Of a DNA stretch of 24,433 bases, positions 7,033 to 15,310 are shown in pieces. Every line of letters starts with the position of its first letter. Position 1 is the stretch's first letter. Source of the DNA: JBEEMU01 sp043778315 (GTDB taxonomy: Bacteria > Bacteroidota > Bacteroidia > Chitinophagales > Saprospiraceae); the NCBI GenBank assembly GCA_043778315.1, contig JAYWGJ010000250.1:1-24433 (forward strand). The letters are read 5' to 3'. Under the pieces are notes generated by a model, which saw nothing but the letters and a program-made list of their open reading frames with translations, ran no database searches and was not told the DNA's origin. A program made the position numbers and the translations under genes.

Positions 7033-7686
7033 ATGGCAAAAAAAGTAAACTATACAGAAGCGGATTTAGTAGATATACTAAATTTGATACGCATTACAGA
7101 CGGACAAACGCCCGAAATGCAGCGTTGGCTCAACGTACCACCGCCCGCTTTAAACGCTGGCGAACAGGTAACTTTTGAGCGCATTTTAGCCTTGGCAATG
7201 CGAGATATAGATGGGTGGGGCGAAGAGGAGTTGAAAATGATTTTTATCAGTCATATTCTTCCTTTGGGGCATATAGAAAGTAATAATCGCTATAAAACAT
7301 TTTATGAAAAAACGGTTACAGGAGTCGTAGATGGTATTTCCTTAACAGCAAAAACCGATTTTATGCTCGCAACTGCTGTTTTGAATAAACACAAGAAGCC
7401 ATATTTCCATTTTCAAGAATACAAACCCTCTAAGCGTCCGACCGGCGACTCGATGGCACAACTTTTGGAAGCGATGCTTGTAGCGCAAGAGAAAAATAAA
7501 AACGGAAAGCCCGTTTATGGCTGCGAAATAGTAGGTAAGGAATGGCGATTTGTTATCCTAAAAGATAAAACCTACTGTATCTCCGACGATTTCAACTCCG
7601 TAAAAAAAGACGGCTTACTCTCCATCATCGCTATCCTCCGACACTTCAAACACATTCTCGAAACCGAGCTATTAGACGATATTTAA
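7033..7686 (+). CDS. Array protein copy 7, PD-(D/E)XK nuclease-like, function unknown
   Basis: 217 residues with the short N-terminus and a B-type leader, as in copy 5. Its first half is the most divergent of the array (NLIRITDGQTPEMQRWLNVP, VTFERILALAMRD, KMIFISHILPLGHIESNNRY), yet the final third matches copy 2 almost exactly. Core residues Asp109, E129-Y-K131 and Gln143 are present. It closes the array; no strong terminator follows, only a weak A/T hairpin about 60-75 bases downstream. Confidence 0.93.
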   Translation: MAKKVNYTEADLVDILNLIRITDGQTPEMQRWLNVPPPALNAGEQVTFERILALAMRDIDGWGEEELKMIFISHILPLGHIESNNRYKTFYEKTVTGVVDGISLTAKTDFMLATAVLNKHKKPYFHFQEYKPSKRPTGDSMAQLLEAMLVAQEKNKNGKPVYGCEIVGKEWRFVILKDKTYCISDDFNSVKKDGLLSIIAILRHFKHILETELLDDI

Positions 7687-7989
7687 TGCCGCTTTCGCGC
7701 AAAAAACCAAAACGAAATGATACTCGTATATACTATATTATTAAAAAAAACTATATGTTTTAAAATAGACTACATTATCGGGAGCGAAGAAAAATAGTTA
7801 AAACGTAGCTGCTACCCTCCTAATGGAGGGGCTGGGGGAGGCTTGCGTAGGTTTAATCTATTTTTTTAGCGTAGATAAAGAATGTTGTCTATTTTATTTC
7901 AGCTATTATACTTAACTTTATCCATTCTTGAAACCTCGCGCCTGCGCGCCTTATCCGCACAGCGAAACCTTTTATTTCTTTATTTGATT
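7687..7989. other. Spacer between the array and the giant adhesin gene
   Basis: No gene is supported here. It is AT-rich and holds a G/C-rich interspersed repeat (7813-7845). The adhesin frame stays open back to an ATG at 7882, but those 36 codons precede a classic signal peptide and are probably untranslated leader. Confidence 0.7.
7813..7845. repeat. G/C-rich interspersed repeat, intergenic relative of the copy 1 insert
   Basis: ACCCTCCTAATGGAGGG forms a perfect CCCTCC/GGAGGG hairpin and continues GCTGGGGGAGGCTTG. Elements of this look (their complement reads AAGCCTCCCCCAGCCCCTCC) are, to my knowledge, common between genes of Bacteroidota. Confidence 0.7.
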
Positions 7990-10900
7990 ATGAAAAAAAA
8001 TATACTTTTATTCCTTTTTGTGGGCAGTGCGGTTAGCGCGTTTGCGCAAGAAAAAAATATACCTAAAAAAAATATTGAAGGGGCAGTGCAACCTGCTAAA
8101 GCCACTACAACTTATGGTGTAACCGCACCTCAATCTTTGACTTACCCAAAAGGTTTTGAAAAAGATGAAAAATATGGCGCGCTCTACACAAAAGGAGAGG
8201 GATATGAAAATATAAACCCTGATGCCGAAATTTTAGATAAGCGTGACTTATTCTCTAAACATTTTCTCACTTCTAATGGTATGGTTTCTGCTGTGGTCGC
8301 GGCAGGAAGAGTGCATTATTTGGAAGATAGCTTATATAAAACAATATTACCAAATTTGGAAAGGTCTAATGAAGAAGGTATTTATGCTTTTGTAAACCCA
8401 TATAATGCTTTCAAAACATTTTATGGTAAAAATAGTCAATTGGGTACAAAAATCCTTTTGAATGATACGCCTATTAGACTTGCGAAAAATCAAGGCGTAG
8501 AGTATTTGGATATTAATTACAATGTTTTGACTGGACATAGTTTTGATGATACCAACATACAACAGCAAAGTAAGTCCAAAATATACTACCCCAATGTTGC
8601 AAACGGAATAGATGCTCAACTCGAACAAAATTTGGAGGGGTACAAGTCTTCTTATGTACTCAATACGGCTGCCTATTTCAATAATAGACCGACTACAACA
8701 AAATACATTGCATTCACTGAAAACATAGAACTCCCAAATGGTTGGAGGGTAAAATATGATGTAAAACTCGGAGAGTCTTCAATAGTGTTTTTAGATGAAA
8801 ATAACAACAAAAAAATTCAAATGCAACGCCCCGTTTATTTTGAAAAAAATAGAGTAAATCAAGATGCGGAAAGTTTTGGTACTTATCGTTTTGTGCAGAA
8901 TGGTAATAATGTAAAAATACAGTACTTAGTCAATGTGGATTGGTTGCTAAACCCAAATAGAAATTTTCCTGTAATCATAGACCCTACTACAACCGTTTTT
9001 TCTACTAATACTACTGCTAGTTATCGTACAGGTTCAGTCGATGAAGATTCCGACTGTACAGGTAATAGTGGTGCTGATTTCAGAGTAGGTTTTGAAGACG
9101 GTACATTCTCTAACGATTTCCATAATGGATATGCTCGTTTCGATATTACAAGTATTCCTGATAATGCTTGCGTTTTTAGCGAGGTCATGGAATTTTACCA
9201 AGTGAGTTTTACTAATCCAACCAGCAGTGATAACTCACTAAAATTTTATATTGGCAGTTTATCTCCATTGACGCTAGACCCGGTGCTTGGTGCTACTACT
9301 TGCCGCAACATCTATGACGCTATCAATGCAGGTGGATTTTACCAGTATTGGGATGTGTTTAGTGGGTACAACCAAACAAGCAGTGCTTGGAAAACGCTTT
9401 ATACAGGTAATGCTGCAAACGCTGATATTACGTCTTGTTTAGCCCAAAATTATTATGTAATAGGATTAGATTATGCTCCGGAATCACATACAGACCCTTC
9501 GGGGGATAATAACGAATGGCTTACATTCGCAGGCTCTGCTAGTGCTAATAGACCTAAATTGACCGTTACCTACTATCAAAACAACACTGCGGCAACAGGT
9601 GTCACGGTAGGCTCTCCTACTATTTGTCCTGGAGGGTCATCTACACTTACAGTATCAGGAGGTAGCTTGCTCGATGGTACTTGGACATGGTATGCAGGAG
9701 GTTGTGGTTCCGGCTCGGCAATAGGTACGGGTAGTAGCATTTCGGTATCTCCTACAACAACAACAACGTATTATGTACGAGCTGAAAACCCATGTAGGCT
9801 CACTACTTGCGCCTCAAATACCGTTACCGTTATTCCACTTCATACTATCGCATTATCCTCTGCGGCAGGTACAAATATTCAAACCGTTTGTCCTTCTTCG
9901 GCTATTACAAACATAACCTATACTGTTGGTGGTGGCGCAAATAATGCAACCGTTAGCGGCTTACCGTCTGGCGTTACAGGTAGTCTAAGCGGCACTACTT
10001 TTACCCTTTCGGGAACGCCAACCGTTTCGGGTTCATATAGTTATACCGTTTCGACAACTGGAAACGCGTGTGCCGCAGTTACGGCAACAGGTACCATCAC
10101 GGTCAGAGCTTTATTTACTTACGCCAATTTGCAATTTCCGTCAACAGGTTCAATTTGTCCGAGCGGTAGCCTAACGGCTTATGGTCAAGCGTATGCAGCA
10201 GGCGTAACCGAAGCGGCTGGTGCTGGTGCAGGCGTTGTAGCACAAATAGGTTACAGTACCACAAATACAAATCCTTCTGGTTGGACAAACTGGTCGGCAA
10301 ATCTTCCATTTAATGCACAAGTTGGAAATAATGACGAATTTGTAGGTACGCTTTCGGGTTTAGCCGCAGGTACTTATTACTATACGTTTCGCTATGCTTT
10401 AAATGGCTGCCAATGGCAATATGGCGGTTTCTCAGGCGGCTTTTGGAATGGTACAACTAATGTAAATGGTGTATTGACCGTCAATCCAAATCATGCAATT
10501 GCATTAACTTCCGCAGGCGCAACGACCACACAAACGGTTTGCCCGAACTCGGCAATTACAAATATTACTTACAGTGTGAGTGGCGGCGGCACAGGTGCAG
10601 GAGTTACAGGTTTGCCTTCGGGCGTAACAGGTAGTTTTAGCGGCGGCGTGTTTACTATTTCGGGAACACCAACCGTTTCAGGTACTTATAATTATACAGT
10701 GACGACCGCAGGAAACGCTTGTGTTGTAGCCACCGCAACAGGCACAATAACGGTACGACCATTGTTAGGTTTCGTCAATCTGCAATCGCCCTCTTCTGGC
10801 ACAATCTGCGCAGGTGCTAGTTTTAGTGCTTACGGTCAAGCGTATGCAGCAGGCGTAACAGAAGCTGCAGGGGTAGGCGCAGGAGTTGTCGCGCAAATTG

Positions 10901-13900
10901 GCTATAGCACCACAAATGCAGACCCTTCTACTTGGACAAACTGGTCGGCAAATCTTCCATTTAATGCACAAGTTGGCAATAATGACGAATTTGTAGGTAC
11001 GCTTTCGGGTTTAGCCGCAGGTACTTATTATTATGCTTTTCGTTACACTTTAAATGGCTGTCAATTCCAATATGGCGGCACGGGCGGCTTTTGGGCAACA
11101 GGACAAAGTGGCGTTTTAACCGTCCTCGCCAACCCCACAGGCGGCACTATCGCCACCGTCCTCGCTTGCTCAGGCTCTACCACAGCCGTAGCTTCCGTCA
11201 CAGGCGCAACCAACGCCACACAATATTTATGGGCGTTGCCATCAGGATTTACAGGTATTTCTACGGGTTCAAGTATTACCCTTACGGGAACGCCGACCGT
11301 TGCTACTACTACCAATTATACCATTACCGTTACGTCACAAAATGTATCTGGCGGTACTACCTGTAACGGAACACCCGTGACCGGTACGATTACCATTTAT
11401 GGTACAACAATCACCGCAGGTGCGGTAGGTGGTGCGGCTACATTGACGCAATGTACAGGCGGCAACCCTGGCTCGTTTACGGCGGCTGCCCCCTCGGGCG
11501 GCAGTGGTACTTATAGCTATCAATGGCAAGAATCTGCCAACTGTACAGGAACATGGACTACTGCAACCGCAGAAAGCGGCGGTAGTACTTCACTAAGTTT
11601 TGACCCGCCCGCACTCAATACCGTAGGTTCAATGTGTTACCGTTTATTGGTAACAGATGCAAATTGTACAGCAAACACAACAACCTCGACTACCAAAACT
11701 TATAATATCGTAGCCGACCCTGCACCGCCTACCGCAACGCAATCTCCCGCATCTACAAATGTATGCGTAGGAACGACCGTAACCTTGACCTCACCTACGC
11801 TCGGCGCAGGAGGCACAGGCACACAGGCATTTGAATACAGTATAACGAGCGCAACTACTAGTTTTTCTACCACAGTTCCTACAATTACAACGGTTGCAGG
11901 AGCAAATAATATTTGGATAAGAACAACTGCAACAGGCACAGGTTGCAATACTTCAACCGCAACCGCTTATACTTGGACAGGAATCGCTTATCCTGCCGCA
12001 GCCGCAACTACCAATTTCTCTACCGTAAACTGTACCAATCCGACGGCTACGCTTACCGCAACACCAGCAACGGGCGTGAGTTATTTATGGTCAAATAGTT
12101 TGGGAACAGCAGCAACTGCAACCGTTACGCCTGCGAGCGGAACAACAATTTATACGGTTACGGTAACGACAAGTATTGCAAGTTGCTCAGCAATTTCAAC
12201 GGTCGCAGTTACTGCCGATAAAGTTGTACCGATTTTAGGTACAGCCGTCACCAACGTACTTTGTTTCGGCGGTAGCACAGGCGCAATCAACTTAACGGTG
12301 ACAGGTACAAGTACACCTTACACTTTCTTATGGTCGCCTGGTGGCGCAGCGACGGAAGACATCGCGAGCCTTTCGGCAAATACTTACACTGTTATTGTTA
12401 CAGGCGCAAATGGTTGTACCGCAACAACAAGCGCGACGGTTGCACAACCTACGTCTGCGGTTAGCTTTACCGCCGTGCCTGCTAACGCTACTTGTAACGG
12501 CACAAGCACGGGCAGTATTTTAGTGACCGCTTCGGGCGGAACGGCAGGCTATCAATACCAAATTGCAGGCGGTAGTTATGCTTCGCAAACTAATCCTTAT
12601 ACTTATAGCGGTCTTGCCGCAACTTCCTACAACGTGCAAGTGCGCGATGCGAACGGCTGTACTGCCGCTACGCAAAATATCCCTATTACGCAACCTACGG
12701 CGGTTACTATTTCTACGAGTTCTACGTCGCCTACTTGCAACGGCTTCAGCAACGGTAGCGTTACCGTTACCGTAAGCGGCGGTACGGCGGGCGCAGGCTA
12801 TACTTATTCTATCAATAACGGTGCTACCTATCCTTTCGCGAGCGGCGCAACCGCTTCTGGACTAACCGCAATAACCTATAATATCATAGGAAAAGACGGA
12901 AACGGCTGCTTGTCGGCGGTCACGAGTCTCACCCTTTCCGCACCTGCTACGGTTGCTTTTACTACCACGCAGGTAAATGTGTTGTGTAATGGCAACACTA
13001 CGGGTAGCATTACAGTTACCGCTTCGGGCGGTAGCGGCGCTTACACTTATTCTAATAATAACGGTAGCACTTATACGGGTGTAGTGAGTAATCCATACAC
13101 GTTTTCAGGGTTGGCGGCTACCGATTATCCGATTATCGTCCGCGATAATGCAGGCTGTACGTCGGCGGCAAGTACTATTACTATCGCGCAGCCTACGGCA
13201 ATCGCGTTGAGTATCGCGGGTACAACCGCTACTTGTCAGGGCGCAGCAACGACCGTCACGGCGAGCGGAAGCGGCGGAACGGGTACTATCACTTATGCGT
13301 GGTCGGGCGGAACGCCTACCAATACGGCAGCTACAAGCGTGACATTCGCTGGCGGACCTACTTACACCGTTACCGCAACCGACGCAAATAGTTGCATACG
13401 CACTTCGAGTGTTACGATAACAAATACCAACGTGACGGCAGCTATCACCGCACCCGCTACGACCGTTTTGACTTGTTTAACAACAGCTATTTCGCTTACC
13501 GCAACAGGCGGAACGACCTACGCATGGTCAGGCGGAACGCCGACAAATATGGCAACCACCAGCGTTAGTGCACCTACTACTTATACCGTAACGGCAACCA
13601 CCAACGGCTGTACTTCTACTTCGCAAATTGCAATTACGCAAAGTGTCGTCATTCCGAGTATCGCTATTACTAATAATACAGGTACTACCGTTTTGACGTG
13701 CGCTACAACAAGTATTTCGCTTACCGCAACGACCAACGCCGCAACTCCAACCTACGCATGGTCAGGCGGAACGCCTACCAATGCAGCTACGACCAGCGTT
13801 AGCGCGCCGACCACTTACACCGTAACGGTGACCAACACAGCGAATAGCTGTACCGCGAGTACGACGATTGCGATAAGCCAAAACCTCGATACGCCGATGC

Positions 13901-15069
13901 TCTCGCTCACGAATACGCCAAATACAACGGTACTCAACTGTACCGTTATGACCATCAATTTGCAAGCCAATGCGATGATTATGGCAGGGTCTGTTAGTTA
14001 TTTGTGGAGTACTATCAGTACTGCAAGTAATATTGATGTGACTACACCGAACATTTATACCGTTGTTGCGACAAGCAGCATAACAGGTTGTTCGGCTACC
14101 GCTACTTCCACTATTACGCAAAATATCGCGCTGCCGGGCGTTGCGATTACAAATAATACAGGTGCAACCGAGCTGACGTGCGCGCTTACAAGTATTTCGC
14201 TTACCGCAACAAGCGCGACAAGCGGCGTGACTTATGAGTGGAACAATCCAAGTACCACAGGCGCAAATAAAACTGTTACCGCGCCGAATACTTATACGGT
14301 AATAGCGACCAACCCTGCCAATACTTGTACTTCTTCTACTACGATTGCGATAACGCAAAATATCACTTATCCGAGTTTGGCAACGGCTGTAACGAACGTG
14401 CTTTGCAACGGTGCGACGACGGGCGCAATTGACCTCACCGTTACCAACGGAATTTCGCCTACTTATTTGTGGTCGCCGAGTGGCGCAACGACAGAGGATA
14501 TTTCAGGATTCGCGGCAGCAACGTACAGCGTTGTTGTGACAAACAGCAACGGCTGTGCCGCAACCACCACCGCGACGGTCGCGCAGCCAACCGCAATAAT
14601 GGGTAGCGGCAGCGCGCCTGCTATATTGTGTAATGGTGGTAGTGCCACCGTCACGGCTACTGCGAGCGGCGGAACGCCTGCCTATATGTATAGCTTGAAC
14701 GGCGGCGCATACCAATCGGGTACCACGTTCGGTAGTATCTCGGCGGGTACATACACCTTAACCATCAAAGATGCCAATTTGTGCATATTCAATGCCGCTA
14801 ATGTGACAGTGGTGCAACCCACAGTTTTGGTAGCGGGTACTTGTACGCTTACGCAAGACCTTTGCCAAATTAATGCAGCAAGCGTAAGGGTAACTGTGTC
14901 GGGCGGTACAACGCCGTACATTGTTACGCCGACCGTCACTACGGGCAGTGCGGCAGCGCCTGCGGTGCAAAATATACCTACAAGCGGCGCGTCCACCATA
15001 TTTACTAATCTGACAGGAGGTAATACTTACCAATTTGGTATTAGAGACGCGAACGGTTGTACGTTGTAA
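7990..15069 (+). CDS. Giant secreted adhesin with DNRLRE-like domain, Ig-like and SprB-type repeats
   Basis: 2359 residues from the ATG at 7990, chosen because it opens a clear signal peptide (MKKNILLFLFVGSAVSAFAQ); a start at 7882 would place 36 residues before it. Residues 20-333 form an N-terminal region ending in FPVIIDPTTT, a pattern seen before surface-protein repeats. Residues about 340-530 (GYARFDITSIPDNACV...) resemble DNRLRE/CBM96-type beta domains. Then come Ig-like modules with the putative-Ig signature (LPSGVTGSF...ISGTPTVSGTYNYTV), including a 217-residue tandem duplication, and many SprB-type repeats of the NVLC.G..TGAI...YTV.V..ANGCTATT..TVAQP form. Likely a long surface filament used in adhesion or gliding. 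The end (DANGCTL) is a shortened SprB-like unit; no type A or type B T9SS sorting domain is visible. Composition is extremely rich in Thr, Ala, Ser and Gly. Confidence 0.93.
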   Translation: MKKNILLFLFVGSAVSAFAQEKNIPKKNIEGAVQPAKATTTYGVTAPQSLTYPKGFEKDEKYGALYTKGEGYENINPDAEILDKRDLFSKHFLTSNGMVSAVVAAGRVHYLEDSLYKTILPNLERSNEEGIYAFVNPYNAFKTFYGKNSQLGTKILLNDTPIRLAKNQGVEYLDINYNVLTGHSFDDTNIQQQSKSKIYYPNVANGIDAQLEQNLEGYKSSYVLNTAAYFNNRPTTTKYIAFTENIELPNGWRVKYDVKLGESSIVFLDENNNKKIQMQRPVYFEKNRVNQDAESFGTYRFVQNGNNVKIQYLVNVDWLLNPNRNFPVIIDPTTTVFSTNTTASYRTGSVDEDSDCTGNSGADFRVGFEDGTFSNDFHNGYARFDITSIPDNACVFSEVMEFYQVSFTNPTSSDNSLKFYIGSLSPLTLDPVLGATTCRNIYDAINAGGFYQYWDVFSGYNQTSSAWKTLYTGNAANADITSCLAQNYYVIGLDYAPESHTDPSGDNNEWLTFAGSASANRPKLTVTYYQNNTAATGVTVGSPTICPGGSSTLTVSGGSLLDGTWTWYAGGCGSGSAIGTGSSISVSPTTTTTYYVRAENPCRLTTCASNTVTVIPLHTIALSSAAGTNIQTVCPSSAITNITYTVGGGANNATVSGLPSGVTGSLSGTTFTLSGTPTVSGSYSYTVSTTGNACAAVTATGTITVRALFTYANLQFPSTGSICPSGSLTAYGQAYAAGVTEAAGAGAGVVAQIGYSTTNTNPSGWTNWSANLPFNAQVGNNDEFVGTLSGLAAGTYYYTFRYALNGCQWQYGGFSGGFWNGTTNVNGVLTVNPNHAIALTSAGATTTQTVCPNSAITNITYSVSGGGTGAGVTGLPSGVTGSFSGGVFTISGTPTVSGTYNYTVTTAGNACVVATATGTITVRPLLGFVNLQSPSSGTICAGASFSAYGQAYAAGVTEAAGVGAGVVAQIGYSTTNADPSTWTNWSANLPFNAQVGNNDEFVGTLSGLAAGTYYYAFRYTLNGCQFQYGGTGGFWATGQSGVLTVLANPTGGTIATVLACSGSTTAVASVTGATNATQYLWALPSGFTGISTGSSITLTGTPTVATTTNYTITVTSQNVSGGTTCNGTPVTGTITIYGTTITAGAVGGAATLTQCTGGNPGSFTAAAPSGGSGTYSYQWQESANCTGTWTTATAESGGSTSLSFDPPALNTVGSMCYRLLVTDANCTANTTTSTTKTYNIVADPAPPTATQSPASTNVCVGTTVTLTSPTLGAGGTGTQAFEYSITSATTSFSTTVPTITTVAGANNIWIRTTATGTGCNTSTATAYTWTGIAYPAAAATTNFSTVNCTNPTATLTATPATGVSYLWSNSLGTAATATVTPASGTTIYTVTVTTSIASCSAISTVAVTADKVVPILGTAVTNVLCFGGSTGAINLTVTGTSTPYTFLWSPGGAATEDIASLSANTYTVIVTGANGCTATTSATVAQPTSAVSFTAVPANATCNGTSTGSILVTASGGTAGYQYQIAGGSYASQTNPYTYSGLAATSYNVQVRDANGCTAATQNIPITQPTAVTISTSSTSPTCNGFSNGSVTVTVSGGTAGAGYTYSINNGATYPFASGATASGLTAITYNIIGKDGNGCLSAVTSLTLSAPATVAFTTTQVNVLCNGNTTGSITVTASGGSGAYTYSNNNGSTYTGVVSNPYTFSGLAATDYPIIVRDNAGCTSAASTITIAQPTAIALSIAGTTATCQGAATTVTASGSGGTGTITYAWSGGTPTNTAATSVTFAGGPTYTVTATDANSCIRTSSVTITNTNVTAAITAPATTVLTCLTTAISLTATGGTTYAWSGGTPTNMATTSVSAPTTYTVTATTNGCTSTSQIAITQSVVIPSIAITNNTGTTVLTCATTSISLTATTNAATPTYAWSGGTPTNAATTSVSAPTTYTVTVTNTANSCTASTTIAISQNLDTPMLSLTNTPNTTVLNCTVMTINLQANAMIMAGSVSYLWSTISTASNIDVTTPNIYTVVATSSITGCSATATSTITQNIALPGVAITNNTGATELTCALTSISLTATSATSGVTYEWNNPSTTGANKTVTAPNTYTVIATNPANTCTSSTTIAITQNITYPSLATAVTNVLCNGATTGAIDLTVTNGISPTYLWSPSGATTEDISGFAAATYSVVVTNSNGCAATTTATVAQPTAIMGSGSAPAILCNGGSATVTATASGGTPAYMYSLNGGAYQSGTTFGSISAGTYTLTIKDANLCIFNAANVTVVQPTVLVAGTCTLTQDLCQINAASVRVTVSGGTTPYIVTPTVTTGSAAAPAVQNIPTSGASTIFTNLTGGNTYQFGIRDANGCTL
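9841..11142 (+). repeat. 651-base tandem duplication inside the giant adhesin
   Basis: Two direct copies (9841-10491 and 10492-11142) have a constant offset of exactly 651 bases, or 217 codons. Identity is highest around 10281-10382 versus 10932-11033, where about 100 bases differ at only a couple of sites. Each unit holds an Ig-like module plus a module with NDEFVGTLSGLAAGTYYY. Confidence 0.9.
13436..14370 (+). repeat. Four diverged repeats of about 75-85 residues in the giant adhesin
   Basis: Units begin TTVLTC / GTTVLTC / TTVLNC / ATELTC and run through SISLTAT, a Y-x-W core and TTYTVT to I-[AT]-[IQ]-[TS]-Q. Two carry the identical AWSGGTPTN segment. They sit between SprB-type units and are probably beta-sandwich modules. 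Confidence 0.8.
14815..15069 (+). other. C-terminal module shared by the two adhesins without a sorting domain (copy a)
   Basis: QPTVLVAGTCTLTQDLCQIN opens about 85 residues that end in the protein terminus DANGCTL. The same module closes the next gene. It looks like a SprB-type repeat with two extra cysteines and a terminus right after the DANGC motif. Confidence 0.75.
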
Positions 15070-15310
15070 TACTTGGAGAGCGGTAATTTATTCCGCTCAA
15101 ATCATTACTCTCTTATATCATAATCACTCTATTATTAAATATTAAAATAAAAAAATATGAAAAATTTATATAGTCATTTATCGCAAATATGCGACGACTC
15201 CTGAAAATTTATTGCGTAAAACAAAACTATTACTATTAAAATTTAAAGTTTAAAATTCAAATATCAATTACAAAAAAGTCCCCACAATCCACTATTAAAA
15301 TCTAATTAAG
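15070..15310. other. AT-rich spacer between adhesin genes
   Basis: Contains one copy of the GAGCGG-N9-CCGCTC inverted repeat right after the stop codon and AT-rich sequence after it. A 15-codon frame (ATG 15157 to TGA 15204) is too short to support as a gene. Confidence 0.6.
15074..15104. repeat. GAGCGG-N9-CCGCTC inverted repeat, copy 1
   Basis: A perfect six-pair stem (15078-15083 with 15093-15098) around TAATTTATT begins eight bases after the adhesin stop. It could fold in the mRNA as a 3'-end or processing hairpin; no T run follows. Confidence 0.75.

Larger units (their letters stand above)
2680..7686 (+). repeat. Tandem array of seven paralogous genes plus one stump
   Basis: Gene plus spacer recurs with a period of 694 to 725 bases. 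The ends of the genes (IIAILRHF.....LETELLDDI) and the block from FHFQEYKP to GDSMAQLLEAML are the most conserved; the stretch after the first dozen residues is the most variable. No transposase, integrase or flanking direct repeat is seen, so expansion by unequal recombination is the simplest explanation. Confidence 0.95.

Noticed and set aside
2680..7686. The regular repeats could be taken for a CRISPR array
   Set aside because: The period is about 700 bases and the repeated units are full genes; there are no short direct repeats with unique spacers and no cas genes.
2790..7686. The paralogs could be transposases of the Rpn/PD-(D/E)XK type
   Set aside because: No terminal inverted repeats, target duplications or Rpn-like motifs are visible, and the head-to-tail order with matching leaders fits unequal recombination better than transposition.
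7882..7989. Extended N-terminus of the giant adhesin from ATG 7882
   Set aside because: The 36 extra residues would precede a textbook signal peptide starting at ATG 7990, which would impair export; the later start is preferred.
13762..14358. 198-codon open frame on the minus strand inside the giant adhesin
   Set aside because: Its Arg/Cys/Ile/Tyr-rich translation is what the complement of Thr/Ala/Ser repeat codons gives; the plus-strand repeats are clearly the coding sequence.
15157..15204. 15-codon frame MKNLYSHLSQICDDS upstream of the second adhesin gene
   Set aside because: It begins with an AT-rich start context but is too short and has no recognisable feature; a leader peptide is possible but not supported.
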